In this document: one piece after another, positions 33,854 to 41,142 of the stretch
Layout of the letters: each line of letters starts with the position of its first letter
Numbering within the stretch: position 1 is the first letter of the stretch
Assembly (NCBI GenBank): GCA_910579435.1
Contig: CAJTVF010000008.1
Location: forward strand, 1-64,000
DNA length: 64,000 nucleotides
Source: an uncultured Oscillibacter sp.
Lineage (GTDB): Bacteria > Bacillota > Clostridia > Oscillospirales > Oscillospiraceae
Direction: 5' to 3'
Program-made: the position numbers and the translations under genes
The notes under the pieces: model-generated
The model's database searches: none
The model's input: the letters and a program-made list of their open reading frames with translations, nothing else
Told to the model about the DNA's origin: nothing

Positions 33854-34348
33854 ATGACACAGGCGGAATTTAACGCCATGCTTCAGACGGCGATCGCCCA
33901 GGGCCTTCCCGGCGGATATATCTCCAGCCGATGGAGCTGGGAGGAGATGGAGTCAATGCTGCAGCAAATAACTGCCCCTTTGGAGTGGTATGATGTGGCG
34001 ATTATTTCGGGCACAAACCTTGGTTACGGACACAGTGTGTGGAATCCGATTCAGTACACGAAAGACAGCAACGGCACTGTTTTTTGCACGGGTGGCCGGA
34101 TTGGCATTTACGACAGCAATGGGGGCCCTGCCGGGACGTTTGGCGGGAACCCGCACATCTTTTCCCTCGCCCAGGGATTCTGGCCCAGGAAAGCCATTCG
34201 GCTTCCAGCGGTGGGGGTCAGGACAGATAAGAGTATGGTTCCGTCAAGTATAGACGTGGGTACAAGCGGCGGCATTCAGATGCACACACCGCCTTCCGAA
34301 TTGATTTTCGAGCTTGACGTCCCCCCTTTTGTGTTCCAGGCGGAATAA
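33854..34348 (+). CDS. Tail-tip/fibre-like protein, unknown
   Basis: A 164-residue protein, first helix MTQAEFNAMLQTAIAQ then beta-rich with many Gly, Asn and Trp. Position between the glycine-rich tail gene and the lysis cassette suggests a receptor-binding role. AGGAGG lies just before ATG 33854. No domain recognised. Confidence 0.55.
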   Translation: MTQAEFNAMLQTAIAQGLPGGYISSRWSWEEMESMLQQITAPLEWYDVAIISGTNLGYGHSVWNPIQYTKDSNGTVFCTGGRIGIYDSNGGPAGTFGGNPHIFSLAQGFWPRKAIRLPAVGVRTDKSMVPSSIDVGTSGGIQMHTPPSELIFELDVPPFVFQAE

Positions 34349-34363
34349 AAGGAGGCTGTTTGT

Positions 34364-34618
34364 ATGAACGCTCAGTATGCTTGCGTGACAGGAAGCGATA
34401 TGATTTACCGGAACCTCGTCCTCGTTTGTATGGAGGGGGGCCAGGAAAAGATTCTGAACTACACGCTTAAAGACGGCGAGCAACTGGTTTACGCTATGCC
34501 ACCCGCCCAGCGGGTTTATGGCAGCCAGGAAGGCTTGATTCGGCCGAGATGGAACAAAGAGACAGCGCGATGGGAAGAATCTGCCTTGGCAGAAGAGGTT
34601 TTGGAAGAGAAGCCTTGA
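34364..34618 (+). CDS. 84-residue prophage protein
   Basis: Begins MNAQYACVTGSDMIYRNLVL behind AAAGGAGG. Small proteins in this position (tail end before holin) are frequent in Clostridial phages; function unknown. Confidence 0.55.
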   Translation: MNAQYACVTGSDMIYRNLVLVCMEGGQEKILNYTLKDGEQLVYAMPPAQRVYGSQEGLIRPRWNKETARWEESALAEEVLEEKP

Positions 34619-34629
34619 GGCAAGAGAAT

Positions 34630-34872
34630 ATGACGGAAATTTTAGTAGCGCTGATTGGCCTGGCAGGGTCCGGCCTTGGGTCCGTGCTGGGCATCTTGGT
34701 CAGCAGTAAGCTGACCCAGTACCGGCTGGAGCAGCTGGAGAAGAAGGTGGAAATTCACAACCGGGTGATCGACCGGGTGTACAAGCTGGAGGAACGGACA
34801 GAGCTTCAGGAGGAGAAGATCAAGGTGGCGAATCACCGGATCGGGGATTTAGAGAAGAAGGTGGACGGGTGA
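34630..34872 (+). CDS. XhlA-like holin-associated protein
   Basis: An 80-residue protein with an N-terminal membrane span (ILVALIGLAGSGLGSVLGIL) and a C-terminal coiled coil (LEQLEKKVEIHNRVIDRVYK...). This layout fits hemolysin XhlA-like proteins of lysis cassettes. ATG 34630 is chosen for the span start; the frame opens earlier. Confidence 0.6.
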   Translation: MTEILVALIGLAGSGLGSVLGILVSSKLTQYRLEQLEKKVEIHNRVIDRVYKLEERTELQEEKIKVANHRIGDLEKKVDG

Positions 34873-34895
34873 AGGGGCGGAGACAGCAGAGTCCC

Positions 34896-35117
34896 ATGAA
34901 AACTTCAAATCTGATCCTGCTGGCGCTGGGGGTGTTCGCCTTGGGCTTCATCGTGGCCATGACGGTGATCTTTTGCGTCAAGGGCGCGGTGCCCGATACG
35001 CTGATTCAGTATACTCTGGGGGCCGGGGGCGTGGAGGCCCTGCTACTGGCGGGGATCAAGATTTCGAAAGTAAAAGCCGGGGACAAGCCCGGAGAAAGTG
35101 AGGATACATATGAATAA
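34896..35117 (+). CDS. 73-residue membrane protein in the lysis cassette
   Basis: Two hydrophobic segments (LILLALGVFALGFIVAMTVI and a second around GVEALLLAGI), charged C-terminus. A possible second holin. GTG 34869 is an alternative start. Confidence 0.55.
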   Translation: MKTSNLILLALGVFALGFIVAMTVIFCVKGAVPDTLIQYTLGAGGVEALLLAGIKISKVKAGDKPGESEDTYE

Positions 35118-35469
35118 TCTGTATGAAATTATCGGCAATCTGCTGGCGGCGTTTGTGGTGGGCCTGCTGGCCGCCCTGGTCCCGAAGGCCAAGGCGTGGT
35201 TCGAGGCCAATACCAACGCCGCGACACAGGAGAACATTCGGCGGCTGGTCCAGTCCTTCGCCCGGGCGGCGGAGCAGCTGTACCATGACCAGGACCCCTC
35301 CGGAGAGGTCCGGCAGAAGTTCGTCCAGGAACAGCTCCGGGCGCTGGGGGTGGAGATCACCGAAGCGGTCATTAATATGATTGAGGGGGCCGTCTGGGAG
35401 ATCAACACAGAGAATAAAAAAGCGCTGGTGCTAACCGGGGAAAGGAGTGGTAATTGTGGATGCCAGTAA
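35110..35469 (+). CDS. Phage holin, LL-H type
   Basis: A 119-residue protein with one N-terminal membrane span (IIGNLLAAFVVGLLAALVP) followed by amphipathic helix FEANTNAATQENIRRLVQSF, matching the LL-H holin family. It overlaps the previous and next genes slightly, as in compact lysis cassettes. Confidence 0.75.
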   Translation: MNNLYEIIGNLLAAFVVGLLAALVPKAKAWFEANTNAATQENIRRLVQSFARAAEQLYHDQDPSGEVRQKFVQEQLRALGVEITEAVINMIEGAVWEINTENKKALVLTGERSGNCGCQ

Positions 35470-36097
35470 AGTCTTGGACATCGCTCGGACAGAACTTGGA
35501 ACCAAGGAGTCTCCGGCGAGCTCCAACCGTGTCAAGTACAACACCTGGTACTATGGCCGGGAGGTGTCCGGCTCCGCCTACCCCTGGTGCATGGCGTTCG
35601 TGCAATGGGTCTTTGCCCAGGCGGGGGTTCCTCTGCCCATCAAAACCGCCTCCTGCGGGGCGCTGATGAACGCCGCCAAGAAGTCGGGCCAGTGGGTGAC
35701 AAAGGACTACCGTCCAGGGGACGTGGTGATCTACGACTTCCCCGGCGGCGCGGCCACGGACCATACGGGCATTATCGAAAAGGTGACGCTCACCGGCGTG
35801 GTTGCCATTGAGGGCAACACCAGTCAAACGGGAAGCCAGAGCAACGGCGGCATGGTCTGCCGGAAAAACCGACCCTATAGTCAAATCGTGGGCGTTGTGC
35901 GCCCGAACTACCAAAAGGAGGACAAGCGTATGGGCAATACCCCCAGCCCCGCCCACAAGGAAGGCGTCGAGTGGGCCAGGAAAAACGGCATCCTGACCGG
36001 CGACGCGTCCGGGGACCTGAAGCTTACGGAGCCTGTGACCCGGCAGCAGCTGTGCACGATGCTGTACCGCTTTGCCAAGAAGATTGGCAAAATCTGA
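35456..36097 (+). CDS. CHAP-domain endolysin
   Basis: A 213-residue peptidoglycan hydrolase. The CHAP domain (about 1-150) has catalytic cysteine in YPWCMAFVQWV and histidine in TDHTGIIEKV. The C-terminal part (about 165-205: HKEGVEWARKNGILTGDASG...VTRQQLCTMLYRFAKK) looks like a single SLH-type wall-binding repeat. GTG 35456 lies eight bases from AAGGAG; GTG 35447 overlaps that site. Confidence 0.88.
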   Translation: MDASKVLDIARTELGTKESPASSNRVKYNTWYYGREVSGSAYPWCMAFVQWVFAQAGVPLPIKTASCGALMNAAKKSGQWVTKDYRPGDVVIYDFPGGAATDHTGIIEKVTLTGVVAIEGNTSQTGSQSNGGMVCRKNRPYSQIVGVVRPNYQKEDKRMGNTPSPAHKEGVEWARKNGILTGDASGDLKLTEPVTRQQLCTMLYRFAKKIGKI

Positions 36098-36122
36098 GTA
36101 AGGAGGCTGCGAATTCGCACCG

Positions 36123-36335
36123 ATGCGCCTGGACAACCTCACGGAGGACGAGTGCAAAAATTATCGTCACGGCTGCAATTTTACGGACGATGAGAGAGCG
36201 GTTTTTGATTTGCGGGTAAAGGGGAAATCCCGCGTTGAAATCGCCGCGTCCCTGGCGATATCCATTGCTACGACAGATCGACGGCTTCGCGGCATCTATG
36301 CAAAAGTAAATAGGGTGAAGGAGCTGGGGCGTTAA
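36123..36335 (+). CDS. Small sigma-region-4/LuxR-like HTH protein
   Basis: A 70-residue protein with FTDDERAVFDLRVKGKSRVEIAASLAIS, a helix-turn-helix of the sigma-70 region 4 type. Such proteins follow lysins in many Clostridial prophages and may control late genes. A terminator overlaps its 3' end. Confidence 0.7.
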   Translation: MRLDNLTEDECKNYRHGCNFTDDERAVFDLRVKGKSRVEIAASLAISIATTDRRLRGIYAKVNRVKELGR

Positions 36336-36351
36336 GCCCCGGCTCCTTTTT
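36320..36351 (+). terminator. Terminator after the lysis/HTH genes
   Basis: GGAGCTGGGGC pairs with GCCCCGGCTCC, followed by TTTTT. The stem begins inside the final codons of the HTH gene. Confidence 0.85.
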
Positions 36352-36440
36352 GTGTGATAGTTTTTTGATAGGAAATTGATAGTTTTTCTTTCGAAATTTG
36401 GTGTATGATGGAAGGCGAAAAAACGGAAGGAGCGAACCAC

Positions 36441-36941
36441 ATGGAACAGTATCGTTTCGACCCCTACACCGGACAGCCGCTGAACCCGCAACGGCCCGTG
36501 AATAATCGCACATGGCTTGGAGGCGGATACCAGCCCGGCGGACAAGTTCAGGCCCCCACACAACCCCCGGCCCGGCAGGATGCACCCAACGTGATTTTTC
36601 GCCCCGTGGCCTCTTTTGATGAGGCAAAGGCGGTCCCCACGGACTTCTCCGGGGCACTGACCATCATGCCGGATTGGGCGCATGGCTATATCTACGCCAA
36701 GGCCCTGGGAGACAATGGGGCGCCGGTATTCCGGACCTATCGTGACGTCGATTACAGCCCCGTTCAGACGCCGCCCCCGCAGACAGCGGCGGAAGCCGTC
36801 CCGGCGATAGCATACGCTCCGCTGGAGGAGCTGGAACACCTCCGGGAAGAAGTGAAGGCGCTCCGTCAGGAATTGACGCCGGCAAAAGCGCCAGCCAAGG
36901 AGACGGCGGAGAAGCCCGCCGGGAAAGGGAATAAGTTATGA
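36441..36941 (+). CDS. 166-residue distal prophage protein
   Basis: Proline and glutamine-rich N-terminus (MEQYRFDPYTGQPLNPQRP), a central folded region (VIFRPVASFDEAKAVPTDF ... DWAHGYIYAKAL) and a C-terminal coiled coil. GGAAGGAG precedes ATG 36441. Role unknown; first of three genes transcribed separately beyond the lysis terminator. Confidence 0.6.
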   Translation: MEQYRFDPYTGQPLNPQRPVNNRTWLGGGYQPGGQVQAPTQPPARQDAPNVIFRPVASFDEAKAVPTDFSGALTIMPDWAHGYIYAKALGDNGAPVFRTYRDVDYSPVQTPPPQTAAEAVPAIAYAPLEELEHLREEVKALRQELTPAKAPAKETAEKPAGKGNKL

Positions 36942-37171
36942 ATAGTATGATTCAGAACATTCTCCAAGCGGCAGCTGGCGGCGGAAACACCATGGGGCTG
37001 GTTCAACAGTTCCTGGACAGCCAGGACCCCAATGATCCGAAGGTTGCCCAGGCCCGCCGGATGATTCTTGGAAAATCTGCGGGAGAACTGGAGCAGACCG
37101 GGCGGAATCTGCTGCAAGAGGCCGGAACGACTCCAGAGAAAATCTTTTCCGCTCTTGGCATCCATTTTTAA
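36938..37171 (+). CDS. 77-residue distal prophage protein
   Basis: An all-helical small protein (MNSMIQNILQAAAGGGNTMG...), with start overlapping the previous stop as ATGA. Function unknown; cotranscription with the 166-residue gene is likely. Confidence 0.55.
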   Translation: MNSMIQNILQAAAGGGNTMGLVQQFLDSQDPNDPKVAQARRMILGKSAGELEQTGRNLLQEAGTTPEKIFSALGIHF

Positions 37172-37293
37172 GTTTCTGCCTCAGAAAATCAAATAAGAAG
37201 TCAAATCTTTACTTCTTTTCAGTTTGCGGTCTTGAGAAAAACCGCGCTCATTCCGGCAATTTCCGGGAGAGCGCGCCTCTCGGATTGCAATAC

Positions 37294-38088
37294 ATGAAAA
37301 GGAGTTTTTTTCAGGACCGGCCCCGCCGGGACATGGACCGTTCTAGCCCTCCCCGGTATGAATATGACCGGGGTGGCCGTATGGACTATGGGGGGAGCGA
37401 TTACAACGGGCCGGATTCCCGTTTCCGGGACCGTCGGGGCCGGGAGCACTACGACAACGGGCGCTTTGCTCCGCAAAATGACGGCGGGGCTTGGGTAGAA
37501 AGCCGCTACTGGGACGACCGGGAGGCGTATCGAGGCCCGGAAAGCCGCTATCCCATGACCACGCCCTATGTCCCGCCTGTATATCAGGACTACGGTGGCG
37601 AGAAAGGAGGGCAGCGCCCCATGAACAGAATTGGCTTCCGCATGTCCGGCGATATGGACCAGCGCCCCCCGGAGTTTGACCGGGAATACCGGACCGACGC
37701 CGGACACCGGGGAATGGATGAGATGGCCTACCGGGGCGGGGAGCGGATGAGCGGCCACGGCTCTGGCAGCGGAGGACGCCCTTTTGACAGAGAGATGGCC
37801 CAGGAATGGGTCCAGGGCATGCGGAACGCCGACGGCACCACCGGTCCTCACTGGACCATGGAGAAGACCGAGGAGGCCAGGGCCCAGAGGGGGATCAACT
37901 GCGAGCCGCTGGCATTTTGGGTGGCAATGAACATGATCTACTCCGACTACTCCAAGGTAGCGGAAAAGGTCAACGCCAACAGCATGGACTTCTACGTTTA
38001 CATGGCAAAGGCGTTCCTTGAGGACAAGGACGCCCGGAACCAGGGCGGGGAGAAGTTGGCGCGGTACTACGAATACGTGGTACTGTGA
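37294..38088 (+). CDS. Distal prophage protein with disordered Arg/Tyr/Gly-rich N-terminus
   Basis: 264 residues. Residues 1-165 are low complexity (PRRDMDRSSPPRYEYDRGG and similar). The last 95 residues form a conserved helical domain (REMAQEWVQGMRNADGTTGP ... YVYMAKAFLEDKDARN) seen in Clostridial phage proteins, from memory. ATG 37294 lacks a good ribosome site; TTG 37285 is an alternative. It ends 60 bases before the attachment core. Confidence 0.6.
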   Translation: MKRSFFQDRPRRDMDRSSPPRYEYDRGGRMDYGGSDYNGPDSRFRDRRGREHYDNGRFAPQNDGGAWVESRYWDDREAYRGPESRYPMTTPYVPPVYQDYGGEKGGQRPMNRIGFRMSGDMDQRPPEFDREYRTDAGHRGMDEMAYRGGERMSGHGSGSGGRPFDREMAQEWVQGMRNADGTTGPHWTMEKTEEARAQRGINCEPLAFWVAMNMIYSDYSKVAEKVNANSMDFYVYMAKAFLEDKDARNQGGEKLARYYEYVVL

Positions 38089-38122
38089 AAAAGAAGAGGG
38101 CAAAAGCTCTCCAACTTTAAAA

Positions 38123-38149
38123 AAACCTTAAAAGCGTTGTGTCTTCCTC
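38123..38149. repeat. Prophage attachment site, distal side
   Basis: The 18-base arm AAACCTTAAAAGCGTTGT (38123-38140), seven bases, and core TC at 38148-38149. It is the inverted partner of 19339-19365. Joined at the core the two arms form a 52-bp dyad, the expected attP. Confidence 0.82.
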
Positions 38150-38245
38150 GCGGCAAGAATCGTACACTTTCCGTGTATGAATGCAAACTGCCTCTCGGAT
38201 GCCGCTGAGGTCCTCCACAGGACCGGGCATGACTTTTTCAGGCAT
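38148..38245 (-). pseudogene. Interrupted cysteine-rich gene, piece 1 of 3 (start)
   Basis: The true 5' end: AGGAGG lies seven bases before ATG 38245, and 32 codons (MPEKVMPGPVEDLSGIREAV ... RKVYDSCR) lead to the GA core. Beyond the core the frame reads into the prophage and stops at 38117, giving a 42-residue truncated product. Joined to 19338 it continues DKDCIEDLRFYPK in frame. 98 + 361 + 375 bases give 278 codons in total. Confidence 0.8.
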
Positions 38246-38335
38246 TGCAATACCTCCTAATAAGTAGCTGGCGAAAGAACAAGGTCCTTTCAATCCAGTG
38301 TATGCGCCGCCGCCTGGGAGGTGAGAGGGGAGGGC

Positions 38336-38854
38336 TTATTTCAGCTCCTCCCGCAGGAGGGCATACATGCAGTAGGAGTGGACCCGCCCATTTTTATAGA
38401 CGCCGTTCCGCATGGTCCCCTCACAGGTGAAGCCCGCCTTTTCCAGCACCCGCCGGGAGCCCAGGTTGTCCGCGAAGGGCTCCGCGAAGATGCGGAGAAT
38501 GTCGAAGCGGCCGAAGGCTTCCTGGCAGACCTGCCGCACCGCCTCCGTCATAACGCCCCGGCCCCAATGCTTCTCCGCCAGCCAGTAGCCCAGCTCGGCG
38601 GACTTCTCGTACACGTCGTTCCTGACAAAGACGCCGATACTGCCGGCGGCCCTGCCTTCTATGATAATAGCCCTTGTGAGCTGGCGTTCCTCGCCTTTGG
38701 AGATGCAGTCATTGACGTACCACTCCGCGTCCGCCAGGGTGTAGGGAGAGGGGAAGGCATTCCGCAGATTCGCCGCGATATTCGGGTTATCCGCCGCCGC
38801 CGCGACGGACGCCGCGTCCGCCTGCCGCCAGGGCCTTAGGGTAAATGAAGACAT
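38336..38854 (-). CDS. GNAT acetyltransferase, RimJ/RimL-like
   Basis: A 172-residue N-acetyltransferase with the RimJ-type pattern: TLRPWRQADAASVAAAADNP at the start, acetyl-CoA loop ELGYWLAEKHWGRGVMTEAV and NLGSRRVLEKAGFTCEGTMR near the end. Substrate unknown. It lies directly upstream (in genomic position) of MITE B copy 2. Confidence 0.88.
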   Translation of the reverse strand: MSSFTLRPWRQADAASVAAAADNPNIAANLRNAFPSPYTLADAEWYVNDCISKGEERQLTRAIIIEGRAAGSIGVFVRNDVYEKSAELGYWLAEKHWGRGVMTEAVRQVCQEAFGRFDILRIFAEPFADNLGSRRVLEKAGFTCEGTMRNGVYKNGRVHSYCMYALLREELK

Positions 38855-38952
38855 ATGGCACCTCCAAAATAGAAATTTGAACTCATTATATCATGGGGAT
38901 TTGCGCCTGTCCACCTCCGCTGCCGGAGCCGATGGAAAGAAAAGGGAATCAA

Positions 38953-39111
38953 GGAAGCACTGATTTAATCCCCGCGCACATCTTTACGCCATAAATTTCC
39001 GCTGATCTGCGTCAGAAAATCTTGAAATCCGCCAGGATTCCTGCAATTTTCTTCCTTGCCAGCGAAAATTTCTGGCGCAAATCTGCACGCGTTGATTAAA
39101 TCAGTGCTTCC
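38953..39111. mobile_element. MITE family B, copy 2 (159 bp)
   Basis: The same 159-bp length and ends as copy 1, with a few internal changes. Flanks are TCAA at 38949-38952 and 39112-39115, a four-base target duplication. It lies between the GNAT and yajC genes. Confidence 0.88.
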
Positions 39112-39128
39112 TCAAGCAAAGAAAAGGC

Positions 39129-39156
39129 TTGCAAAACTTTCAGTATCTGGTATAAT
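39129..39156 (+). promoter_or_regulatory. yajC promoter
   Basis: TTGCAA (39129-39134), 16 bases, TATAAT (39151-39156), 39 bases before yajC. The -35 box is 14 bases from the target duplication of MITE B copy 2. Confidence 0.65.
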
Positions 39157-39194
39157 GGACACATTCGGATTACACAAAAGAAAGGGAGCATTCA

Positions 39195-39557
39195 ATGGAT
39201 TACACGATTCTTATGTTGATTGTCATGGTGGCGATCATGTACTTCCTGATGATTCGCCCGGAGAACAAGCGGAAGAAGAAAGCGCAGGAGATGCGGGACA
39301 GCCTGAAAAAGGGCGATATCATCACTTCCATCGGCGGCATCATCGGGCGGATCGTCTCCGTCGGAAAGGACACCATCGTCATTGAGACCAGCGACGACCG
39401 GGTTCGCATGGAGCTGACCAAGTGGGCCGTCAGCTCTGTGGGCGTCCAGAGTGGTGAACAGCCCGAGGAGAAGAAGGAAGAGAAGAAGCCCTCCAAGAAG
39501 GAAGAGGAGAAAAAGGAACTCGATAGCGGCAAGGGAGATTGGAACCCGGAGATCTGA
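39195..39557 (+). CDS. yajC: Preprotein translocase accessory protein YajC
   Basis: A small SecDF-associated membrane protein. One N-terminal span (ILMLIVMVAIMYFLMI), then RPENKRKKKAQEMRDSLKKG and the conserved DIITSIGGIIGRIVSV fold. The last 30 residues are a lysine/glutamate tail. AAGGGAG precedes ATG 39195. Confidence 0.9.
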   Translation: MDYTILMLIVMVAIMYFLMIRPENKRKKKAQEMRDSLKKGDIITSIGGIIGRIVSVGKDTIVIETSDDRVRMELTKWAVSSVGVQSGEQPEEKKEEKKPSKKEEEKKELDSGKGDWNPEI

Positions 39558-39661
39558 CCCTTCTCAAAATGAATTTGTGTTTGGCCCGTTTCCAAAGCAT
39601 AAAAGCGGCCTCCCCCGGAATATGCTCCTGATAAGAGCATGTTTCGAGGGAGGTCTTTTAA

Positions 39662-40051
39662 ATGGCGAAGGGACGAAAAAAACTGGCGGTGTGGCAGGGC
39701 TTTTTGGCCGGAGGACTGCTGTCGCTGGGCGTGTACCTGCTGGGCCTTTTGTGTTTGACCCTGCTGCTGGTAAAGGGCGCGCTGTCGGAAGGGGGATGCT
39801 TTCCCGTGGTGGCGGCGCTGTGCGTTCTGGCCTGCCTGGCGGGGGGGCTGCTGACAGTGCGCCTGACCCGCTGGCGGGCGGGAGGCGCGCTGACGGCGGC
39901 GGCATTCCTGTGCGTGCTGCTCCTGGCGGGGCTTGGCGTTTGGGAGGAGATCGCCTGGCTGGGCCAGGGCGGCGTGCTGCTGCTGTGCGGCTTGACCGGG
40001 GGCCTGCTGGCCGGAGCGGCCGGGCCCGGAAAGCGGCGGCGGCGGAAGTGA
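39662..40051 (+). CDS. TIGR04086-like membrane protein
   Basis: 129 residues, four hydrophobic segments and a basic tail (GKRRRRK). Proteins of this type (TIGR04086) often follow yajC in Clostridia. AGGGAGG lies before ATG 39662, and a short stem ATGCTC/GAGCAT (39622-39640) lies in the leader. Function unknown. Confidence 0.7.
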   Translation: MAKGRKKLAVWQGFLAGGLLSLGVYLLGLLCLTLLLVKGALSEGGCFPVVAALCVLACLAGGLLTVRLTRWRAGGALTAAAFLCVLLLAGLGVWEEIAWLGQGGVLLLCGLTGGLLAGAAGPGKRRRRK

Positions 40052-40496
40052 GGAACCAGAGCCCCATTGTCGAATTGCACAAAAACGCCGGAATTTGCTA
40101 AAATATCCCATTTTGGGCAAAAACGGCCCACCTCCCGAGAGGGGAGGGGAGGGGGCACAGATATGGGAAAAGCGGGCGGGAGTGTCCCCTAAATATTGAC
40201 GTGAGCGGGTCGAGGTCGGAGTTTCGTTCGACCCGCTTACGGAAGTTTACATAACAAAGTTTACATAACATTTTTGTGATAAGTCCCAAAAAAGTTCTTT
40301 TTTGGGGAAACATCTTGCGGAAAGCGGAAAAATAAGCTATATTATGAGTATAAACCATATAGACGAGGTTACACACTTCTCCCTTGCCGTTGCTGGCAGG
40401 AGGGTGTTTTCTTATCTGACTGTCAAATCATCCGGCTTTTCAAAAACGCGTATAAGCCGCCGCCCGCCTTCATAGGATGAAATGAGGTGAGGCGGT
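40052..40496. other. Intergenic region with two hairpins
   Basis: No ORF with a ribosome site. A strong hairpin AGCGGGTCGA/TCGACCCGCT lies at 40203-40238 without a T run. A second, terminator-like hairpin (CTCCCTTGCC with GGCAGGAG, then GTGTTTTCTT) lies at 40371-40412. AT-rich sequence between them (TATATTATG near 40340) may hold a promoter. Confidence 0.5.
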
Positions 40497-41123
40497 TTGA
40501 AGTGGAAGAGGCGGGAGATGACGGAATGGAGGCGGCAGTTGTCCCTCCTGCTTGTTCTGGCGCTGTTCTTTTTCGCCGGCGTCATTTTGGGACAGGTTTT
40601 TTCCGCCCGGGTTCCGGACGCCACCGGCGATGAGCTGGCCTGCTACCTGACGGACTTCCTGAAGGTGGAGGAGGGGGACCTGTCCCCCCGGACGGCTTTG
40701 TCTGCGGCGGCGCTGTATTTCCGCTATCCGCTGGCGGCGTTTTTGCTGGGCTTTGCCTCCATCGGCGTGCTCCTGCTCCCGCTGGTGAGCGGGGCGTTCG
40801 GCTTCTTCCTGTCCTTTTCCGTCTGCTGCTTCACGGCGGCGTTTGGTTCCGACGGAGTGGTGCTGGCGCTGGCTGTGTTCGGCCTCCGGTGCGCGGTGAC
40901 GCTGCCCTGTTATTTTCTGCTGGCTGTTCCATCCCTGGAGCGGTCCGCGGCTTTGGCCTGTCTTTCCCTGGGGGGAGGACGGCGCACGGCTCCTGTGCTG
41001 TATGGCCGGGAGTGGTGGAATCGCCTGGCGGTGATTTCCGGTGCGCTGCTGGCGGGGATGTGCGCTGATCTGATGCTGGCCCCCTGGTTTTTGCGGCAGC
41101 TTTTGGACCGGATCCTGGCTTGA
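40497..41123 (+). CDS. spoIIM: Stage II sporulation protein M
   Basis: A 208-residue membrane protein of the SpoIIM/DUF95 type with about five hydrophobic segments (LLLVLALFFFAGVILG, AAFLLGFASIGVLLLPL and others). SpoIIM acts with SpoIID and SpoIIP in septal peptidoglycan removal during engulfment. Start TTG 40497; ATG 40518 is the alternative. It precedes xerD, as in Bacillus, where fur lies between them; here fur is absent. Confidence 0.78.
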   Translation: MKWKRREMTEWRRQLSLLLVLALFFFAGVILGQVFSARVPDATGDELACYLTDFLKVEEGDLSPRTALSAAALYFRYPLAAFLLGFASIGVLLLPLVSGAFGFFLSFSVCCFTAAFGSDGVVLALAVFGLRCAVTLPCYFLLAVPSLERSAALACLSLGGGRRTAPVLYGREWWNRLAVISGALLAGMCADLMLAPWFLRQLLDRILA

Positions 41124-41142
41124 TAAGAAACAATGCTCTCAA

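Larger units (their letters stand above)
19341..38147. mobile_element. 18.8-kb prophage-like element inserted in the cysteine-rich gene
   Basis: Bounded by the two att half-sites. Contents: integrase and accessory genes (minus), divergent RHH switch at 23.3 kb, a small-ORF early region, a replication protein, portal, prohead protease, capsid and connector, a glycine-rich tail gene, tail-tip-like genes, holin and endolysin, and three distal genes. No large terminase, tail tube, tape measure or DNA polymerase is visible. Either a deleted prophage or a satellite that borrows packaging and tails. Confidence 0.85.

Noticed and set aside
19341..38147. Calling the prophage a capsid-forming phage-inducible island
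   Set aside because: It carries a tail gene and a full lysis cassette and lacks a recognisable small terminase, which do not fit the known type. Kept as an open alternative only.
40203..40238. Strong GC hairpin downstream of the TIGR04086 gene considered as a terminator
   Set aside because: No T run follows on either strand; the better terminator candidate is at 40371-40412. It is kept only as a hairpin in the intergenic entry.
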